Shown here in pieces: positions 11,961-24,089 of a DNA stretch of 64,000 nt. This DNA is from Brasenia schreberi (lineage: Eukaryota; Streptophyta; Magnoliopsida; Nymphaeales; Cabombaceae), in contig JAYKKT010000040.1 in NCBI GenBank assembly GCA_036023115.1, positions 6,730,001 through 6,794,000 of the forward strand. Reading direction: 5' to 3'. Numbering within the stretch: the stretch's first letter is position 1; every line of letters begins with the position of its first letter. The notes beneath the pieces were generated by a model, which had not been told where the DNA came from, made no database searches, and worked only from the letters and a program-made list of their open reading frames with translations. The position numbers and the translations under genes were made by a program.

Positions 11961-12857
11961 CTGCCCATGTAAGGGATCACCCTTGCATGACCGGTCCCAA
12001 GCCCGAATAAAAGAGGAGGATTGCGTTAGGCTTTCGACAGCCAGCGTAAAACTTTATTGTATAAGCATTGCATTAGGGTGTTCCTTCTTAGCAACATGCT
12101 GCAGAGCCCGAAGAAGTGAAAAGTAAGCAAGGGCCTCTACATTTTCTCCGAGATGTAGTAAATCAATTGCAGAGAGGGTTCCTACATCATGGATGGGTGT
12201 GGATAAAGAAGTTAGTCCCGCTACATTGTCCTCCGAATGTAGTGAATAAATTACAGAGATTTTCAGTATGAACGGATGCGAGGTAAGGAAGGTAATATCA
12301 GAACATTATCCGGGTGGTAGATACTATAATTCAGAGAAAGATTATCCTATGTTTATAAGAGACAAAGTGGGTTGGAGAAAAAGCAAAGGAAATTGAGGAT
12401 ACATGTTTTAAATTATGGTATTTGAAAGGAAAATGCTCGAAACAGAGTTGGTATTATCATAAATAAAATCATAAATAAATATTTAAAGGATATTGTAGTA
12501 GACATACAATGATATGGTGATCAAATTATGACGTTGAAATTAGTACTAAGAGTAGAGGTTTTGAATATAGTTTGTGCTTACGTATCCGAAGTAGGACTAG
12601 AAGATAGTATAAAGACGACTTTTTAGGAAGAATTAGATAAGGTGATTCAAAGAATTTCACAAAAGGAGATGATTTGTTTAGGAGGAGACTTAAATTGACA
12701 TGTTGGTAAAGAGGCATTAGGATATCAAGGTATTTATGAAAACTTAGTTTTAAGGATATAAATGAGGAAGGTAAGGAGATTTTAAAATTTTCTATGACAT
12801 TTGATATCTTTATAGTCAATACAAACTTTGAAAAACAAGATGAACATTTAATTATTG
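11961..12857 (+). mobile_element. RTE LINE A, 5' part (plus strand)
   Basis: Starts CTGCCCATGTAAGGGATC, matching the 5' end of the full RTE-E copy. It runs through the 5' UTR and the start of the endonuclease region (GGAGGAGACTTAAATTGACA corresponds to GGDLN-H). Frameshifts and stops make it dead. It breaks off at 12857 in the middle of the endonuclease, where a 2.7-kb unrelated block begins. Confidence 0.85.
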
Positions 12858-15537
12858 GGATGCTGATTTCTTTGGCTTGAAAGAACTCCATTATTGGATA
12901 ATTTCTTGCTTTAAGGATCTTACTAGGAGGGAGTTTAGCTAAATAAGGATGTGCCAATTCTGTTTTAACAGTATAACCTTGTTTAACATACAAGAGTGCA
13001 TATTTTGTCTCAAGAGAGCCCGTACATATAATATGATAAAAAAGGTTACTTCTAATAATTTCTACTGGAGTAACTTATAAACATCGATATATGGTTTTTG
13101 TTCGATCTTGATAATGAATTTTTTCAGCTTGTTTTGCCTGGATTATGAAATAGTGTTTCTACAAAATGGCCCGACGGGAGGGATTTGTGTGACACTGTTT
13201 CTATTATACTTGTGATTTGATTATTTTGAGTTGTTTCTTTTGCAACTCAAAACACAACTTTTGAGTTGTGTGACCAATGACGTTCTCCATCTTTAAACCC
13301 TTAATTAGGTTGACAATATAAGAAACAGGAAAGAGAAAGAGGCGTGAATACTCTTCAAAATAATTCATCCTTGCTATCAAAAAGAAAACAGGAAAAGAAG
13401 AATATTGTAAACACCCAAAATTTTCTTTTAAAATTTTTACTTTTTTTTAGGAAAGTAGTTATTTTTGGTAATTTTGGGTTTTCGAAGGAAAAAGGCACTA
13501 AACGAGTTGTTTCGGTACCAAAATTTTATGAAAGCTTTAAAATGATGAAAGAATACTTTCCTTTCTGAAAATTTCGAATTTTGACAAGATTGGATAAAAA
13601 TGACAATTTTACCCCCGGCATGGAAAAAGCAGGATTTCATTTCTTTAAAAGTTTTCTGTTGATAAATTTGTTTTAAATTTTTCGTTTGAAAAGAAACAGG
13701 CATTTATAAGACAATTTGACACCTGAAAAGGCAGATGGGTGCTCAAAAAAGAGAGCGGGCATCAAAAAGGAAAAGTGAGCTTCCCAAAAAGAAAAGTTCA
13801 TGTTCGGAAAGAAATCAGTTGCTCGAGGGAAAAGTTGATGTTATAAAAGGAAAGGAAAGATGGAAGCAAGAAAGAACGCTTCCGAAAACAAAGGTTTGGT
13901 ATCGAACGCCTTTCGTAACATGTATATATTATGATTGGTTGTTGAGGTAATTAGTGTATTGATATGCATCAGTTTGGCATTGTCATCTGTTACTGTTATG
14001 TTAAGAATAATGTTAATATTCCAATACTCATGGAAGAAATCTAACGAGCATGATGGTTGGTTTTCAAAAACGTAACATGGGCTTACTTGAACGCTTTTGT
14101 AGTAAAGCATGTAACATGGATTTGCATAACCACTTTCACAGCAAACATGCAGTTTTATCCAGTTCGATTGCTAAACTGGCTGGGCTGTACAAAGGTGTTT
14201 CTGTTAGCTTGTCAAAGTGCATCTTGAAATACAATACAACAAGTCATATCTAGACTCGCGGCATCCAACTAAAGGCTGCTCATGCAGAAGTTGCACGCTA
14301 GTAAAAAGAAGCAGAACACAACTGGAGCTGTTCGAAGGGAAACATGTGGAAGCCGCCTTGGGTCGTCCTGCAAAAGTAAGAGGAGACGTTAGATCCAGTG
14401 TGACATGGAGAGTAGAAGAACGACAGATAATTCAGCAAGAGGAACAACAAAAGGGGCTTTGTATGAAAAGGTTCCTGATGTTCCCAAGCCTGCACATCCT
14501 CTAAGTTTCCTTCACTGTCTCCATGGGTTGGTCTTGTTTGCTGTTCAGATGCTAAGAACGTGAGAGATAAAAGAAGTCGAACTTCTGCATGCCATCGGCA
14601 CCTACAATCTTGACGTCAGCAGATTTCTCTTGATCATGATCCTGCTACTGAAAGCTAATTGTGCTTCACAACCAATTACGTTCCACCTTTTGTAGTTCAG
14701 GCTTCATGGCTGAAGGAGCATCTTGCAGCATTTGGTGACCTTGATGCTGACAACAGTAGGAGGATTTTAAACTAAGTCTCAAGTGATGGAAACCAGCAAA
14801 TTTCACATGTTCCGAGCTTTGACAGATGAGCGAAGTCCTTGGTTTCCTAGTCTTTTCCCAAATGAGATGACCAAACATCGGAAATTAGACAAAAGTTGAA
14901 GATACATTACGTCAAAAGCCAAAACTAAGAAGAAATTACCCTTTTGATGACCGGTGTTATCATCCTCGTATCATTTCCTTGAATAGAGATCATCATCAAC
15001 ATGATGTCAGTTCTAGGGGAAAGCCAGGTTCCTCACAGAATTGAATGTTTCCTCAAGAAAGGCACGCATGGGATCGAAAGAGAAAGAATTGTAACAATCT
15101 CTGATGCAACCCATGATGGCGGCATAGTCCCCCAGCTTGTGCAATTTCCAAACAGTTCTTGTTCCTCTGTTCCGAACCACCATAACAACTACAATCATGG
15201 CTATGCGATCCATCAAGACAACTTTTGCCGTTCTTGAAAGTTTGCAGCAACACCCTCTTCAGCAACTTTTGCCGATCCATCAAGACAACAAACTTACCAA
15301 TTACAGCTCCCAACAGCTGCACTTGCCAATCATGTTCCCATCCCAATCCTGCCAGGAACGCCATGCCACAGTGGCTGTCAAAAACCCACGTTACACAGTA
15401 GATACTTACCTTGCCAATGAGTAGCTCCTTTCCAAATTCACAGAACCAGCAGCAACCTTCCAAAATTTGTTTTTTACAGCAATCACCTGCCAAAAATGAG
15501 TTTGTTCAGCAAGGCAACTTGCCTTGTCCAATTCAGA
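12858..15537. other. Unidentified 2.7-kb block inside RTE A
   Basis: This block separates the two halves of RTE A and replaces about 240 bp of the element. It includes an LTR-like stretch starting TGTAAACACCC at 13406 and purine-rich AAAGGAAAAGTGAGC words. From about 14217 to 15530 there are protein-like but frame-broken segments, for example SSVPNHHNNYNHGYAIHQDN around 15170-15230. I cannot name the source. No terminal repeats or target duplication were found at its borders. Confidence 0.5.
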
Positions 15538-16140
15538 AGTCCTTCAAGGAGATGCTTAAAATTATATTGGTACACCTTGTGATATGTGGAACAATACGAC
15601 TATACATATTAGGAAAGTGGCGAAAGCTTTGTTAAGTGAATCCAAGGAAGGTGTACCGACACAAAAAGACGCTTGGTGGTGGAGTGAAGTGGTACAAAAT
15701 AAAATAAAGATAAAGATGGCATATTAAAAATTATATTATGCTAAGAAAACTAGTAAAATTTTAGAAGCTTATAAGAAAGCAAAGAAAGAACGAAAAAGGC
15801 TGTTAGTGAAACAAACATTAAAATTTGGAAGAATTTATATAAAAAACTCAACTCAAAAGAGGGTAAAAGAGATATTTTTAGGATAGCTAGGACTAGAGAT
15901 AAGAAACTAAGGATCTTAATTTTGTTAGATATGTCAAAGATAAGGATGATAAAATTCTAGTAGCAAATGATGATATAAAAAATAGATGAAAAAACTATTT
16001 TTATAAGTTTTTTAATGAAAATAAAGATGTTAGTATTAACTTAGAAGAGTTAGCCAATTCAGAAAAGTATATAAACCACAATTTCTACCGATGTATTCAA
16101 AAGAATGAAGTCAAAGAGATTTTTAAAATATACGAAGGGT
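15538..16140 (+). mobile_element. RTE LINE A, continuation
   Basis: Resumes at AGTCCTTCAAGGAGATG, matching the inter-domain region of RTE-E (KVLQGDVWNY), and continues through a lysine-rich spacer to the start of the reverse-transcriptase region (about 16100). It stops near 16140 without the RT core or tail. Multiple stops show it is dead. Confidence 0.82.
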
Positions 16141-19014
16141 AGTGGACTAACAAGAGATTTTTAAAATGGTGGGTCAGGCTTGGTTTGACACAAACATGAA
16201 ATAACACGATAAACAAAAAATTTCCACTAACAAGTGGACTGACCTGGGAGTGCAGAATCCAACTATGGGTCGGTGCCGTGCAAAATTTAAAAAGCAAGTA
16301 CTTATGTGAATAAAGTGAAGACATTTATTTTATATTTTATAATTCAAATCTCAATCATCTATCATAATAATTGAGATTTGTTTATATTTGCTAATACCTA
16401 AAGATGTTAGCATATACTAGTTTCTCTCTTTATCTTTTTATATATAAACACATCAAACTATATGATAGTGACATTACATATTAGATATTTAAATAAATCT
16501 CAAGAATCTAATTTGACAAATTGAAGTTTTGAGATTTAAATTTAAAAGTAAATAATTGTTTTTTAAATTAATTTTCCTTGCAAAAGTGTAATACTTTATT
16601 TTTAAAATTTAAATATCAATCTCCGATCTTTCAAATTAAATGATTAAGATTTCTTTAAAAATGGTAGCTTAAACCAAACTTCCCACATACATAAAAACAC
16701 ACACATATATATATAAAGAAAGAGAAATAAAAAGGGAGAGAGAACTTGGTAAATATGTGTAAACACCCAAAAATTTTTTCAAAATAATTTTTTTTCATCT
16801 TTTAGAAATTTTGTTTTTTTTTGAAGCTTTGGGCCTTTTAAAGGTTTTTCAAATGAAAACACCTTAAACGAATTCATTTTCGCCTCACAATTTTGTAACA
16901 ACCTTAAAATTATTGATATATTACATCCCTCTCAAAAAAAATCCAATTTCGACAAAATTGCACAAAATAACTATTTTACCTTCATGACCAAATTTGTAGG
17001 ATTCTCTTTTTTCCAATGATTTTCTTTAAAGAAATTATGATTTCAAACAATTTTTCTTTAAAGAAACAAATGAAAATGAGAACATTGGGATCAAACATAA
17101 AAATGTTTGCAAATTTATACATTTATAAAATTTTAAAACCCTTGAAATTCATAAAAAATTAAATTTAAATCAATCTCAAAAATTCGCCCGATCGAGAATA
17201 GTCTCATTGCGAGACCTGATACCTAAGGGTTAAAGTGGTTAAAGTTGTTCGATATCCTACACCCGTTAAAGTGGTTTGATACCCTACACTCATCGAAGTG
17301 GTGAAAGTGGTTCGATACCATACACCCATAAAAAGGGTTAAATGGTTAATGTAGTTATAGACTAACTCATGGAACGAAAGTTGGTCACCCTTGTAAATAG
17401 AAACTAGGAATAAAACTCAATGCTTTCTAAAAATAATATTTGAAGATTTCATTAAATTTGATGTTTTTAAATATAAAAATATTTTTTTATAAAGTGTTTG
17501 AAATCATACATGTCATATATAAAACTTGGACCGAAAGGAGTCAAATTCTCCAAAAAGAGGTGTTATGAACCAAAAAGACAAGATCAAGCACCTGCCAATT
17601 TCGACATTGTTAGGTAAGATAACCTGTCATTTTTAGTTTTAGGTATTATAAAGGAAGGTCGGTGTAAAAAAAGGAAAGTCGATGTTAAAGAAAGAAAAGT
17701 CGACATCATCCATGCAAAAGAAAAGTGAGCTCGATTTGACAAGCTGTAATGCACGATTTGGCAAGTATTGATGTTTAATTTGGTAAGTCACTAAGAGAAA
17801 ACTTACCAATTTGGGAGTTTAGAATCAAAGGATCAAGCAACTTACCTTATCAAGCTTTATCAAATGAGTAGTTATACTTACCATAAAGGTCAACACACTT
17901 ACCAACCTTAAATAGGGCACGTTGCCTTACAAAAATTTGCACCAAAGTGGTAGCCGAAATCCACTTAATATATATTTCTTTGTGTCAAGACAAGTCAACC
18001 GAACAACCCCAATTTCTTTTTCTATGTTTTGGGTCGTTGTACTCATGTCAGGTTACTGTGCGGACTTACATTGGCAGTCCTAGGCAAGAAACACTTTCAG
18101 GTGTAAGCAAGTTGGGTTCATGTCCAATTAAAACTGAACTTGACGTGGACTATTGCATAATCACGTCAGTTTAGAGTTTACTTGCAGGTGACAAGTTCCA
18201 GTTCCAAATCGGACCCGTTCAACAGATTGGATTGCATTTGTAAGTAACAATTCAAATCTTGGTCTCATCGAATCCAATCCAATCTGCACACCGTTTTGAT
18301 CCATTGATATGGTAAAAACCTTGTTTGGGGTGTCAGCATCTTGGGTCTTGGATTTGCATTTGGGCATCCTTGAAATTCCGATTCAAATTTGGGGACTTCT
18401 TTTCCAGATATTATGGAACTTTTTGGATCTGAAGACAAGTTTGAATTTGATCACTCCAATGAAATGTAGATCCGGTTATAAAGAAGTGTTATCTCTTTTA
18501 AATAACTTTCTATGAACGGACAATAATTATGATATGATGAAATTTTGCATTGAATTGGTTAAAAGATTTGACAATCCTACCCGATGTGTGATAATATCAC
18601 TAATCTTATCAAACAGTTGATTTCTATCACAAACCATAAAAATTTATGGGTGGAGTTACGTTGAGGTAATGAAAGATACGTGATGTGCAACTCAACTGTT
18701 CTAGCTACAGGAAATGATATGTGACTAGTTATAATTGTCAAATGACATCACAAGCTGTGACAAATGATTTCTAAAAATTTGTATTTTTATATTGAAGTTT
18801 TTTTTTTAATATTTTTTTAAAAAGCTTTCCTCACCCAAATCTGAAGTTCACCACATCCGAAACAAGTTTTTTTTTGGATCCGCCACTGAGTTCTATACTT
18901 TTGCATGCATAGGCTTTCGCCTCAACATTGTACCCGAGAAAAAATGAAACTGAAATACTATATATAAATAGCATTGGTTAATCTAGTTAACTCGAAGTGG
19001 ATTTTGCATTCTTG
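16141..19014. other. AT-rich repeat DNA with LTR-like start
   Basis: At 16758 a TGTAAACACCC start like those at 13406 and 20075 opens a stretch with similar downstream words, probably a degenerate LTR. At about 17230-17345 there are three imperfect copies of a unit around AAGTGGTTCGATACCCTACA. No gene is recognised between 17350 and 19014. Confidence 0.5.
17230..17345. repeat. Short tandem repeat, about 45-bp unit
   Basis: Three imperfect units around GTGGTTCGATACCCTACACC. The copies differ by several substitutions and small gaps. Confidence 0.7.
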
Positions 19015-20074
19015 AATCAAGCCACATACTCAGTCTCCTATGTATGTAACGCTATACAACTATATTTCTTACATTCCCAAGAAACAACTCAACCTCCAAA
19101 TAAGAATATTTGTCGAGAGATTGATTTGTTATCATCTTTGCTCCCAACAAAGTCATCATATAAGTATCCTACCACTTTCAGTTCATCTGTTTGAAAGCAA
19201 AGTTTCAAGTCTTTTGTTCTTTGAGATATCTTAGAATCATTTTCACAACTATCTAATGTTATCTATCAAGATTACTTTGATATCTACTTACAAAACCAAT
19301 AACACAACTGATATAAGGTCTTGTACACAACATAACATACATTAAGCTACCCACAGCTTGAGCATAATGAATATGAGGCTTATCGTCTTATTCACTGAGA
19401 CAATCAACCTTATTCAATTTGACCCCTTTTGCAATTAGTGTAGATGCACGTTTGCATTCGCCTATTTTAAACTTCTTGAAGATATAATCAATATCTCTCT
19501 CTTAACTTAAGCATAAGAATAAAATTTGTCTTGAGAAATTTTTATACCTAGGATATAAGATGCTTCTCCCATATACTTTATTTTGAACATTGAGTTTAAC
19601 CATGACTTAATTTTGATAATCATTTTATTGTTATTTTCAGTCAACAATATATCATCTAAGTATAACGATAAGATCACAAAGTGGCTCCCACTATTCCAAA
19701 CATATACACAGTGGTCAAGTTCATTAGTAACAAACCCAAGTTCAATTATGGTATTTTGAAAAGTCAAATATCATTGATGATGTGACTGTTTAATATCATA
19801 TATAGATTTTTTAAATCTATTTACTTTATCTTCTTGGCTTTTAACTCTATATCCTTCGGGTTGTTGTATATATATGATTTCATCTAAATTTTCATTTAGA
19901 AAAGCAATTTTTACATCTAATTGATATAAATTCAAATTATAATATATTGATATTGCAAAGATTATCCTTCTGAATGCAAATTTCGCAACAGAAAATATGT
20001 TTCAACATAATTTATTTCATCATTTTGCAAAAATACCTTTGCAACCAACATTGCCTTAAACTTGTCGATAGAAT
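19015..20074 (-). mobile_element. Copia-1, RT/RNase H part (minus)
   Basis: Minus-strand copia polyprotein relic. Reading right to left it covers the reverse transcriptase (KAMLVAK, LYLDDILL in place of YVDD, YMGEASYILGIKIS) and the RNase H start (GYLYDDFVGSKDDNKS, VVSWECKK). One stretch (19767-19507) stays open for 86 aa; elsewhere there are stops and frameshifts. The element continues at 22238, beyond the solo LTR inserted at 20075-22232. It is the same family as the copy at 62512-64000. Confidence 0.88.
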
Positions 20075-22232
20075 TGTAAACACCCTATATCAAAAAATTT
20101 CCTAACACTCTCAATTTCGAAAATTCAAATGATTTAAAACCGTTTTAAATGAAAAGTTCAAATCTTTTAAAAATGTTTCAAATTAAAGGTTTTAAATTGA
20201 AGTTAAAGCCCAAATGATTCGATCAAATCAGGCGAACAGGTGGGGCCCAATTCAATCCAAGATCTAGCTCAAGCCCAGAAGCAAAGGAGAGAACCAAATC
20301 AAAAGCACATCTTCATCAACAAATCAAATTAAATGGGCCAACATCAAGGCAACTCGAATTGGTTATTGATTCAAATTAAGGAGTTGTTTGGATCAAATGC
20401 AACCTTGGGATAAGGATTGGCCGACTTATGCAAATTGAAAATGATTGAGCTTAGGGGTTGATTCCAAAGGTTTATCAAATGTATATCCAGCCCACATATC
20501 AACACAAATTAAGCAAATTGAAGAAGAGTCATCAAGCAAGATTGATTAAGGCCTTAAAATAAGCCTAACCGAGTGCCTTTAAGTCCAATCGACTAGGACC
20601 GAGGCATGAGACTAAAGGCTAATCCAGCCCGCATGGGGCTGGTCCATATTTGACCACAAAGGTCCACCAAGGCCACGTGATTTGATGGACCTTGGGGCTG
20701 GGTTTGGACCCTTGAGTCACCCGCCTCAAGGAAGGACCTAGAAGAGCCTTCCCTTGGCCTATAAATTGAGGCCAAGGGTGGGTGGGGGGAGGGGCCGAGA
20801 TTCATCTTGGGATCTTGGTAGAGTGTGAGAGAGTTCAACACTTTGAGAGCTTTGTGAGGTGTGAGAGCTGCTAGGGAATAGCCTAGAGAGGGAAAGGAGA
20901 GTGTAGAAGGTATGCCACATTTTTTAGAGGTAAGTGTTTGATCAAGAGGATAAAGGGTAAAGAAAATGGGTGGTCGACCACTATCTTGGAGGACATTTCT
21001 TTATGTAAGTCCGGTAAGTACTGCTCCATTTTATTTCTTCTATATATCTTCTTCAAATTCAATTCAAAGGGGGTTGTATTAATGGAGCTTTGTCTCCTCC
21101 CATGATGTAATAGAAGTAGATGTTGCTGAAATTTCGCTTTCTTTGATTATGCACTCTATGTATTTGATTTCTTGATTCTACATCTCTATATTCTATAATC
21201 ACTCTATATTTTCTAATCTCTTCTAGGCTTAAGATATTAAGTATATTTTCATTCATTTTTTTTCAGTAATTTCAATTCATGATGTTGGGTTGCTGCTTTT
21301 CAATTCGTGTGAGTTTGCATCACGTATGATTTTAAAAACCTGAAAATTGGATTTCATCAACTATGCATACCTGAATTGCTTGATTTTTAATTCTCGAACC
21401 TCTACTCCAATTATTCCTAAACTTTGCACACTTATTCTACACACACAGGCCCACTTCTAATAAAATTTTTAAGAATTTTAGGGTCGTATAACATCGTGAT
21501 TAAAATTGTGCAAAACGGAAAGCATTTTTGTAAATTGTCTGTCCAACTAGTTTTCTTACAATAGAGCCTAAGTTTTCATCACATAACTCTGTTTGTGGGT
21601 ATCTAAAATCAATGAATTTTGATTCATTGGAAAGCTAACATCTGTAGCTTTCCATTAAGAATAAATTCATTAAATTTGAAACTTTAGTACTAAGATACAT
21701 GCTCATCTTTGAGTCTTTATATTTTTATGACAGAACAGTTCTGGGTGACTAAGTAGAGGCACTTCTCAGATTTAATTTTACAACAATACAACTCTGAATT
21801 ATGATCTGAAAGATGCTACAAACTGTCCACATCTCAGACTTTGGTCTCAAAATTTTAATGATTTTAGGAGGTCTGAAAGGCATCCAAACGGATTCGGGAA
21901 ACAAGTCCTGAAAACAGAATTTTCTGTTTTTCAGAACTTGTTCATTTTTAAACTTGAAGCAAGTGCACATGATTTCATTCTCAACACTTTTGCTTTTCAC
22001 GTGAATTTGAAAGTTTCACTCATTTAATTGGAATCTCTACGCGCTTAGACTGACCCTTAAGTATCGGTTGAAGAAGGTTTAATGCGAAAAGAGCCTGCTT
22101 AGCAATAATTGTTCGTCAGATTCAATTTTGCTAGTTTTTAGAAAACTAGCTGGCACGCTCGCACATCAAGTGGAGCTGAAAATTTCATTTCAAGTCTCTA
22201 CATAGGCTTAGAGTGAAAATTTCACGTCTACA
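20075..22232 (+). mobile_element. Solo LTR (2158 bp) inserted in copia-1
   Basis: Begins TGTAAACACCC and ends ACGTCTACA (TG...CA). It interrupts the copia-1 reading frame exactly between the codons for DGS and IDKF. Flanks are AGAAT (20070-20074) and AGAAC (22233-22237), a 5-bp target duplication with one change. A TATA box TATAAAT lies at 20760-20766, followed by a G-rich leader. I see no internal coding region, primer-binding site or second LTR copy, so it is a solo LTR, probably from a gypsy-type element. Confidence 0.85.
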
Positions 22233-22237
22233 AGAAC

Positions 22238-23720
22238 CATCAACTTTATATTTATTTTTCAAAACTCATTTACAACCTATAACTTTCTTTTCTTTTGACA
22301 AATCAATCAATTCCTAGTCGTGGTATTTCTCAATGTATTCAATTTTCTCATTCATAACCTTTTCCCAGTTTGTTAATTCAGATGAGTCAATAGCATGCTG
22401 ATATATCAAGTTATTAGTCAGCTCATCTAAATCCACCAAATTACATACTTTCTCAGCAAGGTAAGTGTGATAATCCTTTAAGTAGGGCGGTGCGACTCTA
22501 GATCTTTTATGTCCACTTAAAGTTTTGGTTTAACTAGGGGGATCATCTATGGGTTCAAATGATAATGGATCTAGATCTATTAAATAATCAACACATTTAT
22601 CATCATTCTTAAGGATATCATTCTTAGTGTCCTCTAAGAATTCAGTATATATGCTTTCTATTACTTCATGATGCTTATGATAAAATCGATATCATTTAGA
22701 TCATTTAGGATATCCAATAAATATACGTCTTAAGGACCTAATGTCTAGCTTGTCTCTAGAATGGTCAAGGATCTTCACATGAGTAATAGATCTCTACCTT
22801 TTAAGATTACCTAAGTTTGTTTTTTTTTTAAATAACATCTAATATGGTGTAAAGAATACAACTTTACAAGATACTCTATTGAGTATATACGCAGTTGTAC
22901 TTACTGGTTCTCCACAAAATACCCTTTAAAAGAGAAGTATCTATTAACATAGACTTTGTCATATTCAGTAAGGTCGTTTTATATCTTTCTACTACACTAT
23001 TCAGTTAAATTATTTTGGGCATTGTATTTTACTTTGCAATACTAAAATCTTTACAAAATTCTAAAAATTATACAAAGGTGTATTCTCCACCTCTATTCGA
23101 TCTTAAGATTTTGATTGTATGTCCCAATTGCTTTTCAACTTCGTACTTATATTCTTTGAATACTTAAGTACCTCACATTTATGTGCTAATCTCTAGTAAT
23201 CATCGATAAAAATTATAAAATAAACTTTTTCTCGATGTGAACTTAATGTAAAAGGTTCACATAAATAAGTGTAATTGATTTTCAACAAGGTTGTTGTTCT
23301 TATTATTTTCTTGGAAAATGCTTTCCTTGTCATTTTTTCTTAAATATAGGTTTTACACTTACTAAAAATATTTTTATGAAATTCTAGCAATAAGTCAAAG
23401 TCGGATAACTTTCTCAACTTTTTTAGACTTATATGCCCTAAAAGTTTATGCTATATATTCACATCAACATAAAAGACATTATCAATATAAACGTATGAAT
23501 CATCATTTGCATTCAATTTGAACCATCCTTGTTCGTCATCGAACAATCTAGAAAATGCTACTCTTCAATGCTTTTCACAGTTACTTTACCAAAGACAAAC
23601 CTAACTTCAAAACCTTTTTTTTTTACCAAAACAAACACCGAAACCAAATTGTGCCTTATTGATGATATAGTTAATACATCATTCATTACAACTGTATGCC
23701 TTTACATATATCAATGTTGA
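22238..23720 (-). mobile_element. Copia-1, integrase/protease part (minus)
   Basis: Continues the copia-1 element. Minus-strand translation gives, in order, a protease-end region (VVMNDVLTISSIRHNLVSV), the GAG-pre-integrase motif HKLLGHISLKKL, integrase-like segments, and the linker ending KKKVIGCK and KYKVDGS at the solo-LTR border. Stops and frameshifts are frequent. Confidence 0.8.
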
Positions 23721-24013
23721 AAAGAATAGCTAACAAATATGCATCTTTTTCAATGTTGGAAAAGAATTGTCAGAAAAAGGTTGGCATGAAGATTGGTAGA
23801 TGACATCTCTTTTATTTAATATGAACAATCATTGTTCGTCATCAAACAATCCAGAAAGAGCTACCCTTCTATGCTTCTTCATGGTTACCTTGTGAAGAAC
23901 AAACCTAACTTCAAAAGAATAGTTAGCAAAATATGAATCTTTTTGGGTGTTGGAAAAGAATTGTCAGCAAAAGGTTGGCGTGAAGATTGGTAGATGACAT
24001 CTCTTTTATTTAA
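23521..24013. repeat. Direct duplication at the copia-1 5' side
   Basis: The segment starting GTTCGTCATC at 23531 recurs at 23834, and the segment around GAAAAGAATTGTCAG at 23760 recurs at 23953. The first unit is about 300 bp; the second lacks about 110 bp of its interior. The duplicated DNA is copia-1 sequence. Confidence 0.8.
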
Positions 24014-24089
24014 TGTCAACTCTTGTGAAGTTTGAATGGCTTAAGGTTTCATGACCTCTATGCAGTCTTGATTGCTCATATTCTTTTCC

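Noticed and set aside
12526..12993. A 155-aa minus-strand frame
   Set aside because: It is antisense to the RTE-A endonuclease on the plus strand; similar antisense frames occur over RTE-E.
15053..15493. A 146-aa minus-strand frame rich in Cys
   Set aside because: The competing plus-strand frames look equally or more protein-like and broken; I cannot support a gene on either strand.
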